Positions 30,048 through 39,423 of a stretch of DNA of 43,245 nt are shown in pieces. A program made the position numbers and the translations under genes. Within the stretch, counting starts at the first letter, position 1. Every line of letters starts with the position of its first letter. The DNA is taken from NCBI GenBank assembly GCA_030407315.1, contig JALQPE010002826.1, positions 1-43,245 on the forward strand, written 5' to 3'. Origin of the DNA: Asparagopsis taxiformis (Eukaryota; Rhodophyta; Florideophyceae; Bonnemaisoniales; Bonnemaisoniaceae). The notes under the pieces were generated by a model that did not search any database, was not told where the DNA came from, and worked only from the letters and a program-made list of their open reading frames with translations.

Positions 30048-30729
30048 TGTAGCAGGTAGAAAATCCGCTAGAGCGGTAAACCACCCGACAGATGTCCCGA
30101 GCCTCGGTAGAGGAAGTGGTAGAGCAGATGAACCTTATAGTATACCCAGCGGGCAGTCTCGTATGAGAGAAGAGGTCGCTACCCGGAAGGGGTTAGGCGA
30201 ATAGGAATGCTCACGCTAGGTGCGTATAGATGGAGCGAGTGACGTAATCCGTCGAGCTTTTAGCTAACCCTAAGGTTGTCCCTGAGAGGGTTAAACACTA
30301 GGTATGCAAACACTGTTCCAATGGGTCGTAATTCCACTTGAGTTTACGTTACTCTAGAAACCGTGCCTACTGGCTATTCCAGTGGCAGTTTTATACTAAG
30401 TCTACTGTAAGCTAGGGTTAATGGTTAGGAAAAAATATCCAGTTAGTGACCAATCAGAACCCAATTAATGGCGCCCGCCTACCCGCGAGGTCATTGCCAA
30501 TAGGCTTACATTGTAATGTATGGCTGATCAGCCTAAGTTAAAATTTGCCCCTTGTGGGGTCTTGGCCGGGGCCGATAGGCCCGAGTGGGGTATTTGCAGC
30601 CTTGCGCTTGTCCCAATTACAGGAAACACGCCCAGTCGGCTGGTGCCTTGTGATTGGCACATCCCTTAAGTGGGTACCCAATAGGGAAGTGACACGCTCA
30701 GATTGGGAGGACCGCCAGGCGGTACGACA
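30048..30729 (+). mobile_element. Solo LTR, copy 2
   Basis: 682 bp, starting TGTAGCAGGTAG and ending GGCGGTACGACA. It is flanked by GGCAC on both sides (30043-30047 and 30730-30734), a 5-bp target duplication. Very similar to copy 1. Confidence 0.93.
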
Positions 30730-31229
30730 GGCACCACCCCACGCATTCAGGCCACGCCTAACATCTCCGAAACCATTCCGTCTCTCCGCAGCACAACCGA
30801 CACATCCACATACACGCAAGCACCCTCCACTCCACACGGGGACCAAAACTCCCGCACCTGCAGTTGCGCGTCGCGCTACAAATCCCCCTCTCATCCCACC
30901 ATTCGTACCCTTCAAGTCACAGCACCGGCAAAATCTACCACGCACCATCCATCCCAATTCCCGTCAATTACGAAAAACACATTCCTTGACACGTACCCCT
31001 CCTACCGGCCCCCGTCACTCTTTCCGACCACAAAGACCCTCTCCGGTCTCCTCCCTCCGCCCCCCAAATGCCACGCGTAACAAATCTGCCCCAAATAACG
31101 AACAGCCACAACAGACCCTACCCCCACAGCATCCTTCAATGGCCAGCAACCAAGCGACACCAATCCGCACTCAAAATACCGTGTCTCCCTCAACCCCCTC
31201 AACAAACACAACAACTGCACATCCCCCTC

Positions 31230-31893
31230 ATCTTCTCACGATCCCCAAAACATACGTTATCCTCTCGAAAACTGACAGTGATTACCACACTTGGCATCTT
31301 CGCCTAGGCCACCTACACCCTTCCAGACTACATCAACTAGCAAAACAAGACCTAGTGAACGGCCTCCCACAAACACTCAAAAATCCCCCGCCACCCATGA
31401 CGTGCACTGGCTGCGCCGTAGGAAAACAACCTTCTGCACCCTTTCACAAGCACAAAGAGCGCAAAGAAAGCACAACTAGGATCGCACATCCACACAGACA
31501 TATGCGGTCTCTTCCCCATGTCCTCTATCAACGGCAACAGATACTTCGCTACTTTTACGGACGAGTACAGCCGATACCTACAAGTCCACTTCGCCAAACA
31601 CAAAAACGAGGCCACAGCCTACATCAAGCACCACATCTCTCATATTAACAGAAACTCCCCTTGCCAAGTTACTGGCACCACAATGGACAACGCCAGCGAG
31701 TACTTCACCAACGATCTCCGCCAATTCTATCTTGACAACAGCATTATACTCCATCCCACAGTCCCTTACACTCCCAAGAAAACGGAGTCAGTGAGCGAGT
31801 GAACCGTTCGCTCCTAGACATTATACGTGCGACACTTCTCACGTCAGGACTCCCTGAAAATCTCTGGGAATACGCAGTGCAAGCTGCAGCCGA
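31230..31893 (+). pseudogene. Copia integrase remnant, N-terminal and core
   Basis: WHLRLGHLHPSRLHQLAK with CTGCAVGKQPSAPF gives the H-x-x-x-H...C-x2-C finger of copia integrases. After a frameshift near 31490, the core shows TDEYSRY, then MDNASEYFTNDLRQFY and, past a stop-bearing frameshift near 31795, further integrase-like sequence to about 31893, where a GC-rich insertion starts. Confidence 0.8.
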
Positions 31894-31894
31894 C

Positions 31895-32765
31895 TGTAGG
31901 ACCAGCCAGGATGGCTGTCGCTAAGAGAGTTCTAGAATCGCTTGGCAAGCGGAAGTGCCGTGCCAGGGCGTGTTGAACCGGATCGCGCAATTGAACTTGC
32001 GTTTCGCACGTCGCTCGGTCGCGGTGGCGATCCGGTGGTACAACGGCGGAACGCGCAGGGGTCGATCGTAACACGTGATTCGCGGGCCGGCGCAGGCCGT
32101 GGTCTCAGGGTGAGATCACCGAGTAAACTCGAGCTCAACACGATCCGCGCAGGGTTAACCCTACGAATTCGTAAATCCCTGTCCTAGCGGTATGCGACGC
32201 AACGCGCGGTCTCGCGGTGCGACGCAATTCGACAGTCGGTAAACGAGGCACGCGCGCACATACATCGGCGATCTTGAGCAATCCGCACGCAACGTCGTAA
32301 CGCAATCGGTCCTCGCGACGCGCTCAACGCTTAACTCGTAGCTGCGAAAGTGCTGGCTGTTTATTGGTAAGGTGCGAGGCAGAACGACCATTAGTAGCTA
32401 ACTACCTAGGACAGGTTGTCCTTGCGCGGCCGGCTGGCGGCCGCGCGCTCGCACGCAAAAAAGGGGAAAATTTGGGAAAAAGGCTTTCGTCATAAAAAAC
32501 CCAAAAGGGGAAAATAAAGGGAAATTCGAAAAAGGGCTACATGTGGCGCCGGGCTGAGGGTTTCGTTGCAACGTTCGCGCGCACGCGCTCGCATCGACGC
32601 TCCGTGATACGTAATTAAACGCCACGCGTACGCTCGCTTACTAACTAACTCACTCTGATGCATGCGTACTTAAACAAACGCGCGCGCGTTCGCACCGAAG
32701 CTATCGACCAACTTAAAATAGCCCTACAAGGACAACATCTATCATTCGCCTCACTCATCGCACAA
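31895..32765. other. GC-rich insertion of unknown type in the integrase region
   Basis: Copia coding similarity stops near 31893 and resumes near 32768. The intervening 0.87 kb is much richer in CG dinucleotides (for example cgcgcggtctcgcggtgcgacg) and has a purine-rich stretch with aaaaggggaaaat at 32460-32530. It starts TGTAGGACC, which would suit an LTR, but I found no clean 5-bp duplication or CA end. Boundaries are approximate. Confidence 0.55.
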
Positions 32766-32767
32766 AC

Positions 32768-33100
32768 AGCTTCCCGTAACGAAATGGAACCAGACTACAC
32801 CCAATGTCACGACATTCAAAATCTTCGGCCAGCTTGGCTACGTACATGACAGAAAACCCGTGAACAAACTGCAGCCAAAAGCAAAACTGGTCCATTACAT
32901 CGGTCGCCTCGACCAACACCAGTACAACATCTATGACCCCTCCAATAACACCGTACACCGGTGCCGCGCGGCGGATTTCCGAGACTATATTTCGAGTCAA
33001 GACCCCACAGCAACTACAAAGGCGCCCACATCCACAACAATCGCCCTCACCGCTGATTCCGCGCAACCTACACGACAACCTACACGACACGTCGCATCAT
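32768..33100 (+). pseudogene. Copia integrase C-terminal remnant
   Basis: The frame gives TTFKIFGQLGYVHDRKPVNK, then KAKLVHYIGRLDQHQYNIYD, then VHRCRAADFRDY, the conserved 'FG...GY...Y.IYDP...V...RD..F' segment downstream of the integrase core in copia polyproteins. Confidence 0.8.
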
Positions 33101-33139
33101 CATATTACACTGACCCCAAAAATGTGAAACAAACCTAGG

Positions 33140-33931
33140 CCTCCCCTGATACAGCAGAGTGGGCAACAGCATGGAACACTGAGCTTGACACGCTCGAGTC
33201 GCGCGGCACCATCACGTATATCCCTGCATCGCAGGTCCCCGAAGGAACCAAGCTACTCCCCATCCAAACAGTTCTCAAAACTAAGCGAGACGCAGACGGC
33301 AACCGTATATCACGAAAAGCTCGATGCAATATTCGCGGCGACCTACAGAAGGCCCACGAGCACTATGATCCAGACAAAATATCCTCACCAGTCGCCGATA
33401 GAGACGCAGTAAGACTCTCTCTGGCACTAGCCGCCGCCAACAACTACACAGCCCATCATTGGGATCTTGACTCTGCTTTTTCGGGAGAGGAATTTGGCGA
33501 CACCAAAACACTCTTCATACACCAGCCTCAACGCTTCGATTGATCACAAAAGTACCCAGGATACGTCGGAAACGTAACCAGAAATATGTATGGCGCTAAA
33601 CAAGCTTGCCAGATCTTCACTACTGGACTCTCCAACCACCTACTCCTTAAAAACTTCACTCGCCTGACAAGCGATAGCTGCACTTTTATGCTCACTTACC
33701 AACGTGATTCCAGCCAGTTTGTTCTCCTAATAATCACTATTGACGACTTTCTAGTTGTCTCCAACAACAACAAACTCCGTGAAACTACAAAACGTCATCT
33801 CCAAACTAAATAAAGCCTCAAGGATCTCGGTCCAGTTAATCACATATTGGGTTGGAAAGTCATACGCAAACCTGATGCCATCAAAATGTCACAACCCTCA
33901 TACATCAAGCAGCTCCTCACAAAATACGGAC
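33140..33931 (+). pseudogene. Copia reverse transcriptase remnant, truncated
   Basis: The reading includes TKRDADGNRISRKARCNIRG, HHWDLDSAF (Asp of RT motif A), NMYGAKQAC and IITIDDFLVV in place of the usual YVDD block, then SLKDLGPVNHILGWKVIRK and YIKQLLTKYGLR. Stops interrupt it near 33541 and 33811. The sequence ends abruptly at the inverted-arm boundary (33931), so RNase H is missing. Confidence 0.85.
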
Positions 33932-34245
33932 TACGTCTGTGTTCTCGGAAATGGACGCGGACGTCCACAACCTCTAGTACACCTAGTATTACTAGTGACG
34001 TCCATGCTCTCCAGTATTTTTGGATGTCCGCCTAGAACCGGACGTCCATGCGGTCTAGTACGTCTAGTATTACTAGGGCGACATTCATTGTTTCTAGTAG
34101 CACGGATGTCCCCCTCGGGATGGACTTCCGCCATGTCTATGTCCACCTAGGACGGGCGCCGGTTCAGAAATTCAAAATTTCGACCCCAGAAATTTCTGCC
34201 GCCGTGCTCGACATGGATGTCCGCATCCATCACGGCGACGACTTT
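33932..34245 (-). repeat. GGACGTCC-rich terminal block of the right arm
   Basis: Mirror of 26215-26522, with the same GGACGTCC/GGATGTCC variants and CTAGTATTACTAG inverted repeats. Confidence 0.8.
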
Positions 34246-34479
34246 ATTTTTCCTTGTCGGTCGACTCCAATTTCGTCTTTAATTTTTTCATCCTCTCGCT
34301 CACACCCCCTTCCAGTTGGTGCTCACCTCCCCCGTACTGTACCTCAAACACCCCCAATACCACTCTAGCACGCATTTTCAGCTACCTATCCCCGCTTCCA
34401 CGGTGCACACCTCCATTCCATACCTACTTTTCTGCTCTACCGTACAGATTTCGTATAACCAGTCCTCATACTACCTCAG

Positions 34480-35260
34480 AATAGGGCAAAACACCCCCTA
34501 TCTCCTCGACCATGCTCTCCCCCATCACCTTTGAAACGTATTGTTCTTCAATACCCTCTCTCCTCTACCTTGAACCCCTCTCCTTCGCCCTCTCCACAAA
34601 CTTCCCCTGCAGCTTACTCTTCCAAAACCTCTCACTCCCCATCCCGTACCCGACCTGCTCCATGCCCCCCACGCCATCCGCATCTTCGATACCGTATACA
34701 ACACCACCACCGGCCCACGCTCCCGCTCCCCCGCCGTCTCCCTAGAAACCTCCCCGCTCTGAAACACATATCAACCCCCCACTTCGCACCCATCCTCCCA
34801 CTCCCCTCCCTCCCCAAATACAATAACCCCCTTCTTCTCCATCACATCCCCACTCACCACAGCCAGAACAGACGCCACCCCCTCCCCCTCTTTCTCCTCA
34901 CTTTCCTAAAAACCCCTCCTCTCGGCGCCTTCAACCGCACCCTCCTCCGGTCCCACCTAAACACCTCCTCCGCCCTCACTACCCCAACACCCGGCAGCGT
35001 CTCCCCAATCCCCATAATATGCTTGTCGGCACTCCTCTCCGAATCACACTCCAATCTAAACCCGCACTCCGTACATTTCCACCTCCCCCTGTACCATCCC
35101 AAGATTGCATCCCCCCACAGAACACATCCTCATACCACAGAAGAATTTTATTCCTCTCATACCTCATCCTTAAAACCTCCATCAGCTCCATGTAAATTGC
35201 GATGTAAATATTTTCTCCACTATGCAATCTCAAACATGTATGAGCCTATGCCTTTCCGCT
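34480..35260 (-). pseudogene. Unidentified zinc-ribbon-like gene, right-arm copy
   Basis: Uninterrupted by the CACTA-like element, this copy shows the order of segments best: RLHSGENIYIAIYMELMEVL, YERNKILLWYEDVFCG, a frameshift in a G-run near 35115, then GRWKCTECGFRLECDSERSA with a Cys-x2-Cys pair and a third Cys, then RAEEVFRWDRRRVRLKAPRG. It is in the same orientation as the dioxygenase gene 1 kb upstream. The opposite strand offers a 272-codon Pro/Ser/His-rich ORF (34531-35349) that I judge spurious. Function unknown. Confidence 0.45.
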
Positions 35261-35554
35261 TAGTCAACCCTGAATATTGGTACTCATGTATTCATAAAAT
35301 AGGGCCACCCACATCCCTATCCCGTTCTGCAAGCTTTACAAACCACTAGACGCATACTCCACAACTATACAACAAACACTACTCGCTATTTCGGACGACG
35401 CGGTACACAAGTAGCGTAGTCTCAACCTTCCGTGACGCCTTCCCTGATGCGTACAAGTGCGAAACACGTCTAGTCTACTACTACTACGATATAGTATATC
35501 AGAAGTGACTGCGGGAATTTTCGGCACAGGAGATGCTGGGCCACCAAATTGATT

Positions 35555-36024
35555 TTTCGGAAATTTTAGAATTTCTGGGCTGGCCAGCAATGCAATCGAG
35601 CTGGACAACCACCGGACGTCCATTTCAGGTTGGTCGTGAGAGAGTGGGGCGGGACAATGATGAAACAAGGACCAAGACCTGTCCCTGACGTGTTGAGCCT
35701 GAAATCGAACCTTCGTGAGACGCGATTTCGGCTTACAGTTGGTGCTTATAGAAGGCAGTGATAGCCCCGATCGGGGCGGCGGTCGGTTCCTGGGGCCGTT
35801 GTGGCCAAATTAGACACCCTGATTTGAATTAAAATTTGGGCTACTCTCAAAAACATGCACATGTGAACATGTTTTTGAGATGGGGGTGTGCCGTACGGCA
35901 CAATCGACCGCCGAAATCGATGTTTTTGCAATATTTTTTTGTGCCCGAAATTGTAGAATTTCTGGGCTGGCCAGCAATGCATCTGAGGTGGACATCCACC
36001 GGACGTCCATTTCAGGTTGATCGT
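35555..36024 (-). repeat. R-family repeats, right-arm pair
   Basis: A partial unit (about 35555-35640) and a full unit (35808-36024) mirror 3218-3310 and 2762-2985. The full unit keeps GTGCCGTACGGCAC and the GGACGTCC end. The same pair in the same orientation occurs upstream of the gene at 40740-41315, so the dioxygenase gene lies between direct composite repeats. Confidence 0.85.
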
Positions 36025-36293
36025 GTATCGTGCACGTCCACCCATTACCAGAGGCAAGTAGGCGATGAAGCACGTACAAACCCAATTGTTCTGCTATTTC
36101 TAGCATAGACCATCGAGTCTAGAGATGTGAGGGAATCGTCCTGGAAATCATGCTCCAATCCACGAGGGAATAGACAATCTAGTTTGAAAGCATGGAACGG
36201 AAGTACATTATAGTAGGTTCATAGATTGAAAGTGATAAAGGAGATGATTATATTCTCGATAATTGTTTACCAAAGTAGTTGTTGTTGAGCTAT

Positions 36294-38858
36294 CTAGCCG
36301 TCGGAAAATTGTTCTTCCTCTTCGTCCCCACTATATTCAGGATCTCCCGGCAGAATAGGCATCAACGGGACCCCACTAATTGTGTGGGCTATAGGCTTGC
36401 GAGGTGCTGTCGTCTTCATCCGCATCATTCCGAGCTGCCCTGTCTTCGGCCTACGATCTTTCTTGACCGGGATGGGAACAACTGTCTTGTGGCGAACATT
36501 GACAGGTGCCGGTTGACTTTGCCTGGCAGACCGGCACGGAGCATTGGGGATTACTTCTTCTTCGAATCCCAGCCGCCTGATGAAACCAAACGAAACATTG
36601 TCGGGAATCGGATACGACGCATTCCTGAAATACGTGTGATACCTCGTTGTCGTGTGTGACACAACTCTGTCGACATGCCCTGCCCCGGCATGTTGTACAT
36701 GGCCGTGACCGATGAAGACTGAACGTGGCGGAACGATTACCTTCTTCAGCTTCATCGTCTTGGCGTACATATCTAATTCCAGCGCTTTGGAAAAGACGTA
36801 CTTGTGGGACCCTGGACACACCCAGATAGGGAATGGGTCATCTCCGTTGGCAATAACAAAGTAACCCGGAAGTTGATCTTTGCGGTCGCGAGGAGGAACA
36901 GGGAAATCATTGTGTGGGACCTGCCGAGGACACCCCTTTCCCGTTATCAAAAACCGTCCCCCAGATGCCGGCATGACAAGTTTTTCTCCCGGTAAACCGC
37001 ACTCCTCCAGCCCTATCAGCCGGACAAGGATTCCCAACCACACATCCAGCAGGGCTCGCCGCGTCACAAACTTGAACCGGTCGATATGCGTCTCATCGTT
37101 CTCGGCATAGTCAACCAGGCAGTGGCGCGTAGACGTGAAGCGAGCCCTCCCCTCATTCCGGTTCTTCTCATCTGTTTCATCGTCCCCTGTATTGACAATG
37201 GGACTCCACAGCTGCCGGTTCCCAGGGTCCTTGTGCACCTGCTCCCCCTCCCATGTTCCCAAGAAGTACCGAAACAATTCCTGGTTAGGATTTTCTTCCA
37301 TGAGACCCAAGTCAAATGGGAACTTGTCCGACGCATCGAGGTAGCTTACATCCGCGAAATTGTGCATCACCGTATACCCTCGCTCGTTGATTTCCGTTCG
37401 GCAATTGTGGAAGTACGCCATACCAGTGCCGGCCTCATACGAATCCTTCCAGCTTGTAGACATTCGCGCAACCTGGGCGAAGTCCAGCCTCGAGGGTAGA
37501 AACGTCGATGTAGGCTCACACATCGCCTTGGCAGCCATCTTCCACGCTGCGAAAAACATCGGATAGATGGTGTCGATCTCCAAAACAAGATGACGAGCCC
37601 GATGTTGTTCCGGAATATGCAGCCCCTCAAACACAGGGTCCATCGCCACTTGCTTCAAATACCTCACCTCTCTGCCCTTCTCATCGATTTCCACACTCTC
37701 CAATAACAACCTGAGCTCAATCGGGGGCAGACAGCCAACCCTCACCGGTGCGATGACGTCCGCGGGACGCTGCGCCAGATGATGCCCTTCGGCTCGGTCT
37801 TTGACTTCGAAATCGTCAGGAAGAGATGGCATACGGTCGTCGAACAGGAGGTCGTGTTCAGAAGGAGAGTCACGAACAATGTAACCGTCTTCATCGACTT
37901 CCACTCCTTCCGGAACAGTGAATGTAATTGTCACTTCGCGGACCCCCTTGCTTTCGACTTGGCCCTCGTCTGCACCGTTTTTGTCTTCCTCGTCCGAAGC
38001 GGTATGGACAGATTCTTGGTTGGAGGGAGTCGCACCAGCACGTTGGTTATCTTGGGGGACAATCTCAACGGCAGAATCGGGGGAACAGGCGGAGTCTTCG
38101 TCACCCTCATCACCGGAAGCAGTGGCTTGTTGTTGATCGGTGGGTTTATCAACAACGGCCTGCTCTTCTTCCCCGGCGGATTGTTGTACCACAACCGGCT
38201 CTTCTTCCTCGAGGCGTGTGCTCCCCGTCGAGCGAAGTCGCTGTGAACGGCGGCGGATGCCATGCGAAGCAGGCTCATGTTCGACATTCCGCTGCTTCTT
38301 GTGAGTGAGTCTCACATTGGCAGCAGAAGGGCGGCGTTTGCGTCGAGCCTTAGTCTTCTTCTTCAATGTCGGATTGAAAAACTCTTTCCAGTTCGTTTCC
38401 AAATCCTGTAAACGCGTGGTTCTCCGTCGCATTCGAACCTCACTGCTCCGGTCGTCCCCTCTATACATTGCAATGGCATTGGTGAGATGCCATTGCAACT
38501 CCTTCGGCTGCTTAACCGACCCAATTGCCATCTCTGTGCTCAGAAATGACTTGCGCATAATACTCTTTGGGCGCCCATACGCAGCGTACAGAGAATTTGC
38601 TATTGCAGTCACGCGACGGACGTATGTATAGAAGTCGTTCACGTCAAAGCGTCCATCCGGACGTCCACCATGAGCAGGGTTCAAGTACTCCGAAAGACCA
38701 CGCAAGACGAAGACAAAGTTTTCTTCCAGCAACTCGCGCACTATCTTGTAGTCCAGATGCGTTATCCCAATCTCGTTGCGGCGCTCGGAATTGTTCAGCT
38801 CACGCAACACGTCGTCGAGAACAGGATGCTTCAGCGTTGCTATAGCCAACGCGTCCAC
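36294..38858 (-). CDS. 2-oxoglutarate/Fe(II)-dependent dioxygenase, C-terminal part of a ParB-2OG protein
   Basis: An 854-codon open frame. The last third is a 2OG-Fe(II) oxygenase fold of the phytanoyl-CoA-hydroxylase-like type: His649-x-Asp651 in CPRQVPHNDF, VCPGSHKYVF, distal His723 in FIGHGHVQHAGAG, and Arg739 in TTTRYHTYF for 2-oxoglutarate. Such enzymes oxidise C-H bonds using iron and 2-oxoglutarate; the substrate here is unknown. The N-terminal third is helical, and a long acidic, Gln/Glu/Ser-rich linker (about 200-330) follows a basic KKKTKARRKRR stretch that could be a nuclear localisation signal. The first codon is GTG, and the frame runs on from the ParB-like frame upstream if one G is added to the G-run near 38892, so this is most likely not an independent gene. 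The left-arm copy is decayed, but this one is open over its whole length. Confidence 0.82.
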   Translation of the reverse strand: MDALAIATLKHPVLDDVLRELNNSERRNEIGITHLDYKIVRELLEENFVFVLRGLSEYLNPAHGGRPDGRFDVNDFYTYVRRVTAIANSLYAAYGRPKSIMRKSFLSTEMAIGSVKQPKELQWHLTNAIAMYRGDDRSSEVRMRRRTTRLQDLETNWKEFFNPTLKKKTKARRKRRPSAANVRLTHKKQRNVEHEPASHGIRRRSQRLRSTGSTRLEEEEPVVVQQSAGEEEQAVVDKPTDQQQATASGDEGDEDSACSPDSAVEIVPQDNQRAGATPSNQESVHTASDEEDKNGADEGQVESKGVREVTITFTVPEGVEVDEDGYIVRDSPSEHDLLFDDRMPSLPDDFEVKDRAEGHHLAQRPADVIAPVRVGCLPPIELRLLLESVEIDEKGREVRYLKQVAMDPVFEGLHIPEQHRARHLVLEIDTIYPMFFAAWKMAAKAMCEPTSTFLPSRLDFAQVARMSTSWKDSYEAGTGMAYFHNCRTEINERGYTVMHNFADVSYLDASDKFPFDLGLMEENPNQELFRYFLGTWEGEQVHKDPGNRQLWSPIVNTGDDETDEKNRNEGRARFTSTRHCLVDYAENDETHIDRFKFVTRRALLDVWLGILVRLIGLEECGLPGEKLVMPASGGRFLITGKGCPRQVPHNDFPVPPRDRKDQLPGYFVIANGDDPFPIWVCPGSHKYVFSKALELDMYAKTMKLKKVIVPPRSVFIGHGHVQHAGAGHVDRVVSHTTTRYHTYFRNASYPIPDNVSFGFIRRLGFEEEVIPNAPCRSARQSQPAPVNVRHKTVVPIPVKKDRRPKTGQLGMMRMKTTAPRKPIAHTISGVPLMPILPGDPEYSGDEEEEQFSDG

Positions 38859-39423
38859 CGCCGGGCCGTGTTCGTTGAATTCATCATCCCCATGAACTGC
38901 GCCTCGAACAATGTTCGGATGACATCAGACTCACGCAAGTCGCCAGCGTTTTCCACGTTATTTGCAACAGCAATCGTACGGATGAACTGCTGGATGGACG
39001 ACAAGATTCGAACCAGGGAGCGCTCCGTCAGTTGCGTCCCAGTCGTATGGTTCGACTCTGCACTCTTGTGGATGATCTCATGAGGCTGAAGATCACTGTC
39101 GTCCTTGCGGCGAAGGTAGTACACATCCAGAGGCTGAGTAACCCAGCGCAAGCGGTTTGCGTCCTGTGGCAGCTTGGTTCTGTGCATACGGGTGAGGCGC
39201 GTGAAGTCATCCGCAATGCTATGCATAGCATTGAGACGATGCAGTCCGTCGATCACGGTCACGTTCGCATTGGCATGGAATTTGCCATTCTGGAACAGAC
39301 GCGTGTCGGCGGGCAGATGCGTGTTCTGCGACCTCAGCACCGTCACAGTGATACGCGAAGAGCTCACATACCCCACAGCCAACATATTGTTGCGCAGGTC
39401 CTCCACGTGGTCTTCTTTCACAT
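38840..39423 (-). CDS. ParB-like domain, middle part of the ParB-2OG protein
   Basis: About 193 codons. ANVTVIDGLHRLNAMHSIAD near residues 50-70 matches the ParB/sulfiredoxin-fold signature (D-G-x-H-R-x-x-A), preceded by KEDHVEDLRNNMLAVGY, the usual helix before it. Such domains bind DNA or nucleotide in chromosome partitioning proteins and in phage proteins tied to DNA methyltransferases. There is no ATG at its start. It joins the upstream frame at a TGTG (…CGGATGTGAAAG…), where loss of one TG would fuse the two, and joins the downstream frame near 38892 in a GGGG run. Both lesions are short repeat-unit indels: decay, sequencing error or slippage cannot be told apart here. Only the ParB motif is read with confidence. 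Confidence 0.72.

Larger units (their letters stand above)
26523..33931 (+). mobile_element. Decayed Ty1/copia retrotransposon between the inverted arms
   Basis: Plus-strand fragments in copia order are present: gag (27420-28093), protease DSGA (about 28838), pre-integrase finger (31230-31450), integrase core (31500-31890, continuing at 32770-33100) and reverse transcriptase (33140-33930). RNase H and both LTRs of this element are missing, and the RT region runs straight into the right arm. Stops and frameshifts are frequent. Three solo LTRs of another family and one further insertion interrupt it. It forms the central spacer of the inverted duplication. Confidence 0.9.
33932..38489 (-). repeat. 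Large inverted repeat, right arm
   Basis: Reverse complement of 1-3779 plus 25380-26522. About 4.56 kb are visible. The outer limit is set only by the window's left edge, because base 1 pairs with about 38489. It lacks both the CACTA-like insertion and the 259-bp insertion found in the left arm. Confidence 0.93.

Noticed and set aside
30545..31648. 367-codon ORF read as one protein
   Set aside because: Its first 60 codons lie inside a solo LTR. Only the end (from about 31230) is copia integrase, so the ORF is an accidental read-through of an insertion junction.
31895..32765. Calling the CG-rich insertion a fourth solo LTR
   Set aside because: No matching 5-bp flanks and no convincing CA end were found.
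34531..35349. 272-codon plus-strand ORF rich in Pro, Ser and His
   Set aside because: It is low-complexity and antisense to broken but more protein-like frames. The matching ORF in the left arm (25545-25922, minus) has the same character. It is probably a shadow of GGG/GAG-rich sequence.
38840..39423. Programmed ribosomal frameshifting as the explanation for the three-frame gene
   Set aside because: No heptameric slippery site was seen at the TGTG break, and the left-arm copy shows that ordinary indel decay is common here. Kept only as a remote option.
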